DNA of 64,000 nucleotides, from the NCBI GenBank assembly GCA_030546905.1, contig JAUOPI010000013.1, forward strand, positions 1 through 64,000. The letters run 5' to 3'. Below, in pieces: positions 56,701-64,000 of the stretch. The stretch is from Granulosicoccaceae sp. 1_MG-2023 (GTDB taxonomy: Bacteria; Pseudomonadota; Gammaproteobacteria; Granulosicoccales; Granulosicoccaceae). Position numbers and translations under genes: made by a program. Under the pieces are notes generated by a model, which saw only the letters and a program-made list of their open reading frames with translations, did no database searches and had not been told where the DNA came from. The first letter of the stretch is position 1. Every line of letters starts with the position of its first letter.

Positions 56701-59395
56701 CGCGGAAATTCTCCTCGCCGGTGAGCTGCGTGCGCGCCATCAGCGTGCGGACGAAATTACCGACGGTATTGTTAAACGCCTGATGTGAGCGGCCCGAGTG
56801 GGCAATGGCCACGGTCAGGTCATCCTGCTGTGTATAGCGGTACAGGAGCGCATTAAACGCGGCCAGCAGCACGTGGAAGTGGCTGAGTTTGTGTTCCGCG
56901 GCAAAGCGCTCAATGGCCTGACAGAGCGGTGCCGGCAGAGAGAAACGCAGCTCCTGTGCCGTCCACTGACGTTGGGGCGGCGGGGTCAGCGCCTGCGGCA
57001 GCTCCAGCGGCGTCAGGCCGGCGAGTTTCCCGCACCACCAGCTTGTTTGTTCTTCGATGGTTTTACTGTGGTCGTTTGCGGCGCGCCAGCCGGCGTAGTC
57101 GGCAAAGCTGTGTCTTTGTTCGCTCATTGTCTCTTGCCTTTGTTCATAGAGAGCCCTCAGCTCTCTGAGCAGCAGCGCCATACTCCAGCCGTCGGCAAAC
57201 AGATGATGAATCGTCAACGCCAGTACGTGTTCATCTTCTGCGGTGCGCGCCAGGGCAAATCGGAACGGCACTTCTTCTTTCAGTCGGAAAGGCGCATAGA
57301 CGCTGTGATGCAACCAGTCCTGCAGGTCCGCCGGGTTATCAATCCTTTCGGCCTGCAGTTCTATTTCGGCCGGCCGGTCAAATTTCTGCAGCACATGACC
57401 ATTCTGCTCGATCAGACAGGCATGGAAGATGTCGTGACGGGCGGTCAGGGTCTGCAGCGCCGACTGCAGACGCGCCGTGTCCAGCGGCCCGCGCAGGCGC
57501 ACGGCTTCGTAGAGGTTGTAGATGGTGACATCGCTGTAGAGCTGTTGCTGGTAGTAGAGCTGGGTTTGTTCCGGCGTCAGCGGCAAGGGACGGTCGGCCG
57601 GGACCGGGCGGATTTGCGCCTCTTCGTGCCGGTCCAGCAAGGCAGACTGGGCGGCGATGGTCGGGTTGGCATAAAAGGCCTGCGCCCCCGGTGCCGTGCC
57701 GAAGGTTTCATAGGTGCGCGCCAGAACCTGAGTGACCATCAGCGAGTTGCCGCCGAGGGCGAAGAAGTCATCGTGTATACCGATGCGCCCGACACCGAAG
57801 GCCGTTTGCCAGATTGCTGCCAGCGCCTGTTCGGTGGCGCTGACCGGCGCGCTGTAGCCGGCGCTGGCGGGCAGCTCGCCCTGTGATGACGGGGGCAGGG
57901 CGCGGCGGTCGATCTTGCCGTTGATGGTCTTTTCAAAGCGTTCCAGCGGGACATAGACCGAGGGCAGCATATAGGGCGGCAGATGTTGGCCCAGCCAGTC
58001 GTGCAGTTGCGTGATACTGAGGCTGTCCGTGTCCTGCGCCACGTAGGCGACAATGCGTTTTTTACCCGCTTCTTCTTCGCCTATGACCAGCGCTTCGCGC
58101 ACCTGCGGGTGGGCGTTGATCGCTTCTTCGATCTCGCCCGGTTCAACGCGGAAGGAGCCGATTTTGATCTGATGATCGATGCGTCCGGCATAGTCGATAT
58201 TGCCGTCGGGCAGATAGCGCGCCAGATCGCCGGTTTTGTACAGGCGCCGGGTTTGTCCGTTCGCAGCGCTGTGGGTGATAAAGGCGTTGACGTTCAGGTC
58301 GGGCCGGTTCAGGTAGCCCGCCGACAGCGCCGGGCCGCCGATCCAGAGCTCACCGGTCTCGCCGGGCGCGACCTCCTGCATTTGCGCATCGAGAATTCGT
58401 GTGGTGTAGCCGGGCAGGGCTTTGCCGATCGGCATGGCTTCACCGTCCCAGCCGGGCGGGGGTACGAAGACCGTGGCGCTGACGGTCGCTTCGGTGGGCC
58501 CGTAGGCATTGGCCCACAGTACCTCGTGATCGGTCAGACTCAGCCATTTGCGGTAGTGCGCGACCGAGACCTTTTCACCCGTGACCACCATCAGGCGGAT
58601 TGAGTCGGGTACGCGCTCGCCGGTAGCGGCCATCAGATCGACCCATTCATGCCAATAGGCGGTGGCGATATGGACGGCGGTGACGCCGAAGCGCGCGATT
58701 AGGGTGGACAGTTCGTTGCGTGCGTCACTGCGCTGTTGCGGGCGTATGGCCACCGAACCGCCGGCCAGCAGCGGCGGGAAGATTTCTTCGATGCTGATAT
58801 CAAAATTCAGGGTCGAAAACTGCAGTGTGCAGTCGGCATCCGTGACCTGATAGGCCTCGATATCCGCGCGGCAATAGGTCATCAGTGCACGGTGGCTGAT
58901 TTGCACACCCTTGGGGTTACCGGTCGAGCCGGAGGTGTACATGATATAGGCGGTGTCGTCGCCGCTGAGTTCGGGCAGTGCCGGCGACGGCGCGCTGCCG
59001 CTCAGCTCCTCTGCTATCAGGATGCTGACCTCGAGCCCGCTGAAGCGGTCACGGTAAGCCTCTCCGGTGAGCAACAGGCCGATGGCGGCGTCCCAGGCCA
59101 TAAAACGCAGCCGCTCCGGCGGGAAGTCCGGGTCCAGCGGGACAAAGGCGCCGCCGGCTTTAAGGATGCCGAGCATGGCGGCGATCGCCGTTACCGAGCG
59201 GTCCAGACACACACCGACGCAGTCACCGTGCTTCAGTCCGGCCGCGATCAGTGCCCCGGCGATGGCATCGGCACGCGCATTAAGCTCGCCGTAGCTGAGG
59301 TTTTCCTGTTCGCTGCGCAGGGCGATGGCATTCGCTGCGCGGGTGCAAACGGCTTCGAACTCACGGGGAAAAGGGCGGTAAGGATCGGTATTCAT
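53738..59395 (-). CDS. Two-module nonribosomal peptide synthetase with fused C-terminal hydrolase domain
   Basis: This is a 1885-residue protein. Domains: A1 (about 12-500; YTSGSTGNPKG core, NAYGPTE 296-302), T1 (about 518-588; phosphopantetheine Ser 551 in LGGNS), C (about 605-1030; HHLFADG 730-736), A2 (about 1052-1540), T2 (about 1557-1625; Ser 1590 in AGGHS) and an alpha/beta-hydrolase-like domain (about 1640-1885). Specificity residues by alignment to PheA are DIEHVTAVSK for A1 (no match known to me) and DILQIGMVWK for A2, close to a glycine code. No standard thioesterase is present. In the fused domain the nucleophile elbow reads G1748-V-R1750-H-G1752, with no Ser or Cys. A dipeptide-type product is expected. 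Confidence 0.93.
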   Translation of the reverse strand: MNTDPYRPFPREFEAVCTRAANAIALRSEQENLSYGELNARADAIAGALIAAGLKHGDCVGVCLDRSVTAIAAMLGILKAGGAFVPLDPDFPPERLRFMAWDAAIGLLLTGEAYRDRFSGLEVSILIAEELSGSAPSPALPELSGDDTAYIMYTSGSTGNPKGVQISHRALMTYCRADIEAYQVTDADCTLQFSTLNFDISIEEIFPPLLAGGSVAIRPQQRSDARNELSTLIARFGVTAVHIATAYWHEWVDLMAATGERVPDSIRLMVVTGEKVSVAHYRKWLSLTDHEVLWANAYGPTEATVSATVFVPPPGWDGEAMPIGKALPGYTTRILDAQMQEVAPGETGELWIGGPALSAGYLNRPDLNVNAFITHSAANGQTRRLYKTGDLARYLPDGNIDYAGRIDHQIKIGSFRVEPGEIEEAINAHPQVREALVIGEEEAGKKRIVAYVAQDTDSLSITQLHDWLGQHLPPYMLPSVYVPLERFEKTINGKIDRRALPPSSQGELPASAGYSAPVSATEQALAAIWQTAFGVGRIGIHDDFFALGGNSLMVTQVLARTYETFGTAPGAQAFYANPTIAAQSALLDRHEEAQIRPVPADRPLPLTPEQTQLYYQQQLYSDVTIYNLYEAVRLRGPLDTARLQSALQTLTARHDIFHACLIEQNGHVLQKFDRPAEIELQAERIDNPADLQDWLHHSVYAPFRLKEEVPFRFALARTAEDEHVLALTIHHLFADGWSMALLLRELRALYEQRQETMSEQRHSFADYAGWRAANDHSKTIEEQTSWWCGKLAGLTPLELPQALTPPPQRQWTAQELRFSLPAPLCQAIERFAAEHKLSHFHVLLAAFNALLYRYTQQDDLTVAIAHSGRSHQAFNNTVGNFVRTLMARTQLTGEENFRALAETVKTTCLEAFAHQDAPLSAVVSALRPERSENSPSLSPVLFLMQDIPDAFLSLAGLECETLPIPNVSSDYDLVFEITQTGKTYQGRITFATERFNEVDMQVLPGHFIRLLSAALDDPARRVRHLPWLSEEEQTLTLQHYNRTARDYPAGKGVEDLIRAQAARSPERIAVRCGDQALSYAELTGMADQLAGWLRDQGAGPGTLIGVCMERHLYLPVSLLAIMRCGAAYLPMDPEYPAERVAYILGDAKAPLLLTDAHLEADLPQTGARHICPERDWATIAAATPFSGDNSAGPADLAYVIYTSGSTGKPKGVMLTRQNVSNFICSMQQTPGMDENDRLLAVTTISFDIAVLELYLPLVCGAMVDIVPRDVAIDGRRLAARLREQDISIMQATPATWRMLLETDWTHRPGFKALIGGEALPRDLIAPLLEKVDALWNMYGPTETTVWSTCVQVTDADAPITIGTPIANTKIYILGPDDQPCPVNVPGELCIGGDGVARGYANREDLTAEKFVADPFAGGDARMYRTGDSARWRHDGQLEYISRLDNQIKLRGYRIELGEIESVLATHPAVAQAVVMVRKDANGSDNLAAWLIGKDANRPDNASLREHLAQSLPDYMIPAAYSWLEKMPQTPNGKIDRKALPEPVWAAPQTAGAQTRPRSEAEKQLATLWQELLGHADFGIHDNFFAAGGHSLLAMRLIVRVQELTGKDLPVRAVMNRDLAGLAALIAPEQQISGEHTSRMTHQPMYFGEGDGRLYGVYHAPAGAATPRAAVLLCQPFGHEYMRTHRSLRLLADKLAGLGFAVLRFDYRGTGDSAGNSEHVTFGQLERDTALAADTLRELSKRKKLSVVGVRHGAYLTPAAGADGRVVLWDPVTDGRAALKAWRKLNGEALADLDRYRFKQHGDSDTELLGYHFSTALLGAIGALTAPNLPDTPQTTVVVSGDTPDYRFREATVRAVPDTQHWDSLRHMDDILLAWPAINAIVEALR

Positions 59396-59468
59396 GCGTG
59401 TGAATTTTTCCGCTCAGTCAGGTCAGTCAGGGCGCCGGGCCGGGCGCGGCATAGTCAAGAGCGCATAC

Positions 59469-59498
59469 TTTACACAAATTGACGGGAATAATTAGCAA
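59469..59498 (-). promoter_or_regulatory. Putative promoter for the NRPS operon
   Basis: On the minus strand, TTGCTA (59493-59498) and TGTAAA (59469-59474) are separated by 18 bp, about 75 bp upstream of the NRPS start. The same gap also holds a strong GC hairpin (59549-59557 with 59565-59573) just after xthA, without a T run. Confidence 0.45.
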
Positions 59499-59593
59499 AC
59501 TGGTTCAAGGGCTTAGGGTGCAGCGTTCGTGCCGTGCGGCGGGGGAAGGCGGCCGGCGCAGACGGCCGGCCGCATCAGGCCCGTGAAGCGGGC

Positions 59594-60412
59594 TCAGTCC
59601 AGATTGAAGCTGCTCCAGACGGGGCAGTGATCGGAGGGCTTTTCCATGGCACGGATGTCGTAGTCGATGCCCGCGTCGCTGAGTTTGCCGGTCAGCGCCC
59701 GGGTGGTCAGGATGTGATCGATACGCAGACCACGGCGCGGCTCGCGTTCGAAGCCACGGCTGCGGTAGTCAAACCAGCTGAAGCGGTCGTCCGTGTCCGG
59801 ATACAGTACACGGTAGCTGTCGGACAGACCCCAGCCGGTCAGACGGCTGAACCACTCACGCTCTTCGGGCAAAAAGCTGGTCTTCCCCGAGCGCAGCCAG
59901 CGCTTGGCGTTGTCCGCACCGATGCCGATATCCTGATCCACGGGCGCGATATTGAAATCGCCCATAATCGCCAGCAGGTCGTCGGGTGAATAATTGTTCT
60001 CCAGCAGGCTTTGCAGGTCTTCGTAGAACTTCTGCTTGGCCGGGAACTTGACCGCATGATCGCGGCTCTCGCCCTGCGGAAAATAGCCGTTAATCACCCG
60101 CAGCAGACGACCGTCTTCGAGCGGAATATCAGCCCCGATCAGGCGTTTTTGTGCATCCTCGGCATCGCTGTCGAAACCATAGCGCGGGTTCTGCATCGGC
60201 CGGCGTGACAGCAGGGCCACGCCGTAGTGGGTTTTCTGGCCGCAGAAAATCACTTCATAACCGAGTTCGCGGATCTCGTCGGCCGGGAACTGCTCATCGG
60301 TGACTTTGGTTTCCTGCAGGCCGATCACATCCGGTGCGTGCGCGTCGATCAGGGCCTGCAGATGCGGCAGGCGCAGACGCACGCTGTTGACGTTAAAGGA
60401 GACAAGTTTCAT
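59594..60412 (-). CDS. xthA: Exodeoxyribonuclease III
   Basis: This 272-residue AP endonuclease and 3'-5' exonuclease of base excision repair has the ExoIII-family signatures LQETKVTDEQFP (E34 binds metal), YFPQGESRD, GDFNIAP (Asp and Asn of the active site), WSWFDY-like FSWFDYRS, RIDHILTT and the final SDHCPV histidine. Length agrees with E. coli (268 residues). It starts 3 bp after the rapA stop, so it is probably co-transcribed with rapA. Confidence 0.96.
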   Translation of the reverse strand: MKLVSFNVNSVRLRLPHLQALIDAHAPDVIGLQETKVTDEQFPADEIRELGYEVIFCGQKTHYGVALLSRRPMQNPRYGFDSDAEDAQKRLIGADIPLEDGRLLRVINGYFPQGESRDHAVKFPAKQKFYEDLQSLLENNYSPDDLLAIMGDFNIAPVDQDIGIGADNAKRWLRSGKTSFLPEEREWFSRLTGWGLSDSYRVLYPDTDDRFSWFDYRSRGFEREPRRGLRIDHILTTRALTGKLSDAGIDYDIRAMEKPSDHCPVWSSFNLD

Positions 60413-60415
60413 CGG

Positions 60416-63199
60416 TTACCCCGGGCGTTGAATATTGACGAGTACGCGCACGGCGCTGAGCTGAATTACCGCGCCGTTCATGGCCTCCAGCAAAGCCTCG
60501 CGGCGTTTTTCCAGTTGTTCGATTTCATCCTCGCGGATCAGCGGGTTGACCGCCGCCAGCGAGCGCAGACGGGCAATTGCCTGGTCCAGTTCTTCACAGA
60601 CCCGTGCACGGGCTTTGTCGCGCAGCGCCGGCAGCTCGCGTTCTGCGTAGCGGTCGGCCACCTCCAGCAGCTTGAGCAGGGCGCTCTGGCGCTGGCGGAT
60701 AAAGCCGCGAGCCTGATGCCGGTCGGCGTTCTGCAGGTGACCGGCGATGCGTTCGCTGGTCAGCACCGGCGCCAGATTGCGGCTTTTTTCGTCGACCACA
60801 ATACGCAGGGTTTCCGGCGGCAGATAGCGTTCCGGGGCCAGATGGCGGTCGCTGGTGCACTGCACGCGGTAGATGCATTCGGTCATCAGCACCAGATCCG
60901 GCGGCAGGGCCGGGTCGCTCATCACGCCGAAGGCCGTCTGCCCGTAGGTGCCGGACATCACCAGATCCAGCGCGCCGGCCACCATCGGGTGATCCCAGGT
61001 CAGGAACCAGCGGTCTTCGTGCGTGAGCGCGGTGTCGCGGTCGAAGGTCACGGTGGCGCCCTCATCGGGCAGCTCCGGAAACTGCGTGACCGCCATATGC
61101 CGGCCGGGCCGGACAATCCAGGCCGGACTGCCGTGCTGCTCTTCGTAATCCACATTAAAGCTGTCGAACAGCTGCCGCATAAAGGCGGGCAGACGCGTAT
61201 TGCGTTCTTCTTCGCGCAAGGCCGTGATCAGCGGTGCGATGACATCGGGCCGGCAGGAATTGAGCTCCAGCAGCCGGTCGCGACCCGATTCCATGGCCTG
61301 GGTGTGTTCCAGTGCCAGGGCTGCGGTTTGGTCGATCAGCGTCTCCAGCGCTGCCGGATCCTCGCTGTCGATGGCAGCGAAACCATCCCCGAGGGCGTCA
61401 CGTACCAGGGTGCCGATCGCGCAGGTTTGTTCAAAGGCATTCAGCCCGGCGTGATACCACCGTGCCAGACGCGCTTCGCGGCTGCCGGGCACCAGCGGCA
61501 GGTGAATCTCGATCGTGTGCTGCTGACCGATGCGGTCGAGGCGGCCGATGCGCTGCTCGAGCAGATCCGGGTTGTCGGGCAGTTCGTGCAGAATCAGGTG
61601 GTGCAGGAACTGGAAATTGCGTCCTTCCGAGCCGATCTCGGAACTGATCAGTACCGGGCAATCATCCTCGGGGCTGGCAAACCAGGCTGCGGCGCGGTCG
61701 CGCTCCAGCAGGGTCATATCTTCGTGGAAAACCGCCGCGATAATGCCGTGACGTACCCGCAGTTGCTCGGCCAGGGTCAGCACCGTGGCTGCCGAGGAAC
61801 AGATCAGCAGGCTTTTCTCCGGATAGCGGTCGCGCAGAAAGCGGTTCAGCCAGTCGACCATGGCATCGCCCGGCTCGCCGCCGGGCAGCTCGTATTGATG
61901 CAGACGCCGCGCCGGAAAGCCGCTGATGGCGTTGCGTGTATTGCGGAACATGACCCGCCCGGTGCCGTGCCGGTCGATCAGCTGATCGAGCACGCGGCGG
62001 GCGGTTGCCGGATCATTGTCGGCCAGTGCGCTGCGGTCATTGGCGTCGAGCAGCGTGCCGCCGGTGGCCGCATCCAGCGCCTGTACGGTGGCGCGGTCGG
62101 CGGTGCCGTCGGCGATACTGCCGGCCAGTTCGGCGATTTCATGGAAATGCCGGCTCTCCTCACGGAAACGCGCCAGATCGCTGAAACGGTCCGGGTCGAG
62201 CAGGCGCAGGCGCGCGAAATGCCCTTCCGGGCCCAGTTGCTCGGGCGTTGCGGTCAGTAGCAACAGCGACGGGATCTGCTGCGCCAGCTGTTCGATCGCC
62301 CGGTACTGCGGGCTGACGGCATTTTCTTCCCAGTCCAGATGATGCGCTTCGTCCACCACCAGCGTGTCCCAGCCGGCCGCTTCGGCGTCGGCCAGCACGT
62401 CCTCACGGGCGCAGAGAAAATCCAGACTGCACAGCACCAGCTGTTCGTCCGAGAAAGGATTGGCGGTGCTGTCGTTGGATTTGACCGCGCTGTAGCGGGC
62501 CTCGTCGATAATCGCGAAACGCAGGGCAAAACGGCGCAGCATTTCCACCAGCCACTGATGCACCAGCGGCTCGGGCACGACAACCAGCACGCGGCGGATC
62601 ATCTCGCGGTTGAGCTGGTAGTGCACGATCAGACCGGCTTCGATGGTCTTGCCGAGTCCGACCTCGTCGGCCAGCAGCACCCGCGGTGCGGCCCGCGAAC
62701 CGGCCTCACGGGCGATATACAGCTGATGCGGAATCAGGTCGATACGCGCGCCGCGCAGCCCGTGCAGGGCGGAATGGGCGCGTTCATGCAGGGCGTCAGC
62801 GGTGGCGCGGCGCAGCTCAAACCAGTGATTGTCGTCGATCTGGCCCGAAAGCAGGCGTTCGCGCGGCTTGTTGAGCCGGATCAGCGGGCTCAGACGGGTC
62901 TCGGGCAACTGCCCGGCGCTGCCGTCGTCCCATTCGCCCTGATAGATCAGCAGCCCACCGGAGTCCTCCACGGACTGCACGGCGAGTTTGCGTTCCTCGT
63001 CGCTTTCCACCGTATCGCCGGCGGCAAAACGGACCCGCGTCAGCGGTGCGGTATCGGTGGCGTAGTGGCGGGTTTCGCCACTGTAGAGAAAAATCAGTGT
63101 AACGCGGCGGCCTTCGCTTTCGAGAACCGTGCCCAGACCGAGCTCCGGCTCGGCATCACAGATCCAGCGCTGGCCGGGTAGAAATTCGTTGTTTTGCAA
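60416..63199 (-). CDS. rapA: RNA polymerase-associated ATPase RapA
   Basis: This 927-residue Swi2/Snf2-type ATPase binds RNA polymerase and helps it recycle after termination. An N-terminal Tudor-like region (FLPGQRWICDAEPELGLG) precedes Walker A ADEVGLGKT (to 185), VVDEAHHLDW (DEAH box) and the second RecA-like lobe with SSEIGSEGRNFQF and QRIGRLDRIGQ. The C-terminal RapA-specific domain is complete. It is slightly shorter than E. coli RapA (968 residues), mostly at the C-terminus. Confidence 0.96.
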   Translation of the reverse strand: MQNNEFLPGQRWICDAEPELGLGTVLESEGRRVTLIFLYSGETRHYATDTAPLTRVRFAAGDTVESDEERKLAVQSVEDSGGLLIYQGEWDDGSAGQLPETRLSPLIRLNKPRERLLSGQIDDNHWFELRRATADALHERAHSALHGLRGARIDLIPHQLYIAREAGSRAAPRVLLADEVGLGKTIEAGLIVHYQLNREMIRRVLVVVPEPLVHQWLVEMLRRFALRFAIIDEARYSAVKSNDSTANPFSDEQLVLCSLDFLCAREDVLADAEAAGWDTLVVDEAHHLDWEENAVSPQYRAIEQLAQQIPSLLLLTATPEQLGPEGHFARLRLLDPDRFSDLARFREESRHFHEIAELAGSIADGTADRATVQALDAATGGTLLDANDRSALADNDPATARRVLDQLIDRHGTGRVMFRNTRNAISGFPARRLHQYELPGGEPGDAMVDWLNRFLRDRYPEKSLLICSSAATVLTLAEQLRVRHGIIAAVFHEDMTLLERDRAAAWFASPEDDCPVLISSEIGSEGRNFQFLHHLILHELPDNPDLLEQRIGRLDRIGQQHTIEIHLPLVPGSREARLARWYHAGLNAFEQTCAIGTLVRDALGDGFAAIDSEDPAALETLIDQTAALALEHTQAMESGRDRLLELNSCRPDVIAPLITALREEERNTRLPAFMRQLFDSFNVDYEEQHGSPAWIVRPGRHMAVTQFPELPDEGATVTFDRDTALTHEDRWFLTWDHPMVAGALDLVMSGTYGQTAFGVMSDPALPPDLVLMTECIYRVQCTSDRHLAPERYLPPETLRIVVDEKSRNLAPVLTSERIAGHLQNADRHQARGFIRQRQSALLKLLEVADRYAERELPALRDKARARVCEELDQAIARLRSLAAVNPLIREDEIEQLEKRREALLEAMNGAVIQLSAVRVLVNIQRPG

Positions 63200-63349
63200 A
63201 ACGTTTGCCTGTCCCCAAGGTCGTTGCAGAAGCCGGATACGGCCTGTGTGCGGGAAAACGCGGGAGTATAAGAAATTTTGCCTTGCTTTGCTGCTGTATA
63301 AGCGGGGGCGTGCCTGGCTTATTGCCGGCGCCGCTGCAGCGCCGCAGGT

Positions 63350-63802
63350 TCAGAACATGGCCTCGAATACTGCGTAGTGACCGCTGCTCATACCGAGTGC
63401 TTCGTAGGTCCGGTGGGCGCGGTGATTGGCCGTTTCGGCGTACAGGCGCAGACCGCAGGCGCCGGCCTTGCGCGCGGCCTGTTCCACATCGCGGTAGAGC
63501 GCGCGGAAAACCCCGCGGCGGCGCAAAGCGGGCAGTACATAAACGCTTTGTATCCACCAGATATCGGCGTTGCGCCAGTCGCTCCATTCATAGGTAATCA
63601 TCAGGCTGCCGGCCACTTCGCCTTCATACTCGGCGAGGCGGTAGAAGCCGCGCGCCGGATTGCCGATCAGATTGGCGACGCCTTGTTCAACCAGCGTCGC
63701 ATCGAGCGGTTTGTCTTCGGTTTCCGCAGCCATGGCCACATTGCAGCGGGCGATCAGCGGGGCGTCGGCGGCGATGGCGTCGCGTACGGTGATAGCAGAC
63801 AT
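63350..63802 (-). CDS. GNAT-family N-acetyltransferase
   Basis: This 150-residue protein has the GNAT fold. The acetyl-CoA loop is in VYVLPALRRRGVFRALYRDV (about 88-107) with an R-R-x-G-x-F/A pattern, and ANHRAHRTYEALGM gives the typical last helix and strand. The substrate is not predictable. It lies 8 bp downstream of the avtA stop, so the two probably share a transcript. Confidence 0.87.
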   Translation of the reverse strand: MSAITVRDAIAADAPLIARCNVAMAAETEDKPLDATLVEQGVANLIGNPARGFYRLAEYEGEVAGSLMITYEWSDWRNADIWWIQSVYVLPALRRRGVFRALYRDVEQAARKAGACGLRLYAETANHRAHRTYEALGMSSGHYAVFEAMF

Positions 63803-63810
63803 GACAGCGC

Positions 63811-64000
63811 TTAGCTCAGGGGGCCGCTTTTGCCGAAGGCGCGGCGTACTTCTTCGCCGAGAATGGCGATGCCTTTTTCCACGGCGGCGTTATCCGGCGA
63901 GAAGGCCACGCGCACGCACTCGTGCGGATGTGCCCAGTCAGGGTCATCAATGCCGGGGAAAAAGTACTGCCCGGGCACCACCAGCACGCCGCGTTTTTTC
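63811..64000 (-). CDS. avtA: Valine--pyruvate aminotransferase, C-terminal fragment
   Basis: Only the last 62-63 codons are inside the window; the gene continues past the right edge. The readable part, with GVLVVPGQYFFPGID, DWAHPHECVRVAF and GEEVRRAFGK, matches the end of AvtA, a class I PLP aminotransferase that exchanges amino groups between valine, alanine and pyruvate. The assignment rests on this C-terminal piece, so a close relative in the same aminotransferase class cannot be excluded. Confidence 0.8.
   Translation of the reverse strand, partial: KKRGVLVVPGQYFFPGIDDPDWAHPHECVRVAFSPDNAAVEKGIAILGEEVRRAFGKSGPLS

Noticed and set aside
60227-62260. 677-codon open frame on the plus strand opposite rapA and xthA
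   Set aside because: It crosses two clear genes in antisense and shows no domain; mirror frame.

Overview
The window is chromosomal DNA from a gammaproteobacterium with a GC content that looks close to 60%. Evidence is the block order ilvI-ilvH-ilvC-pssA-leuA, mreBCD divergent from gatCAB, miaB-phoH-ybeY-corC-lnt, rimI, slyX, rapA, prfC, a long-form isocitrate lyase and two GlyGly-CTERM secreted proteins. The genus cannot be fixed from the sequence; a Chromatiales-like or marine oligotrophic lineage would fit. No insertion sequence, prophage, integron, CRISPR array, rRNA or tRNA was seen.

Layout. 1-791: two full copies and the start of a third copy of a 375-bp non-genic tandem repeat that continues off the left edge. 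847-3246: periplasmic protease bepA (minus), then a tusA/dsrE2-like sulfur-relay pair. 3475-10476: branched-chain amino acid genes with pssA, a UDG-like gene and rimI. 10477-10909: a convergent gap that appears to hold a small structured RNA with its own terminator. 10910-18091: an exported beta-helix protein, an EamA permease, aceA with a divergent LysR regulator, a 2OG oxygenase and prfC. 18276-20768: a large GlyGly-CTERM surface protein. 21022-24399: a FeeM-like N-acyl amino acid synthase, a multi-pass membrane histidine kinase and a convergent protein carrying a kinase-type DHp helix plus a receiver domain. 24899-27415: a GGDEF/EAL protein. 27391-29971: rsmJ, a Rieske-like protein without cluster ligands, slyX and a hydroxyacid dehydrogenase. 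29971-36020: mreDCB and gatCAB. 36289-38614: an LRR GlyGly-CTERM protein and nudC. 38754-44037: miaB to lnt. 44116-48811: a tandem glycine riboswitch controlling gcvTHP. 48983-52882: a small beta-barrel, cytochrome b561, dgkA, selO and a LysE-type exporter. 52902-59395: a two-gene NRPS/hydrolase operon (minus). 59594-64000: xthA, rapA, a GNAT and the 3' end of avtA.

Most genes are housekeeping. The places with the best chance of new biology are the synthase/kinase/DHp-receiver cluster, which looks like a self-contained signal production and perception unit; the NRPS A-T-C-A-T protein fused to an alpha/beta-hydrolase and translationally coupled to a second hydrolase of the exosortase-associated type; the 375-bp hairpin-rich tandem repeat; the cluster-less Rieske-like protein; and the candidate small RNA after rimI. 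Hydrolases, a PrsK-like kinase, a FeeM-like acyltransferase and CTERM-sorted proteins all resemble parts of exosortase/surface-sorting systems, but no exosortase or rhombosortase gene is in the window. Family assignments come from reading the protein sequences; no database search was run.
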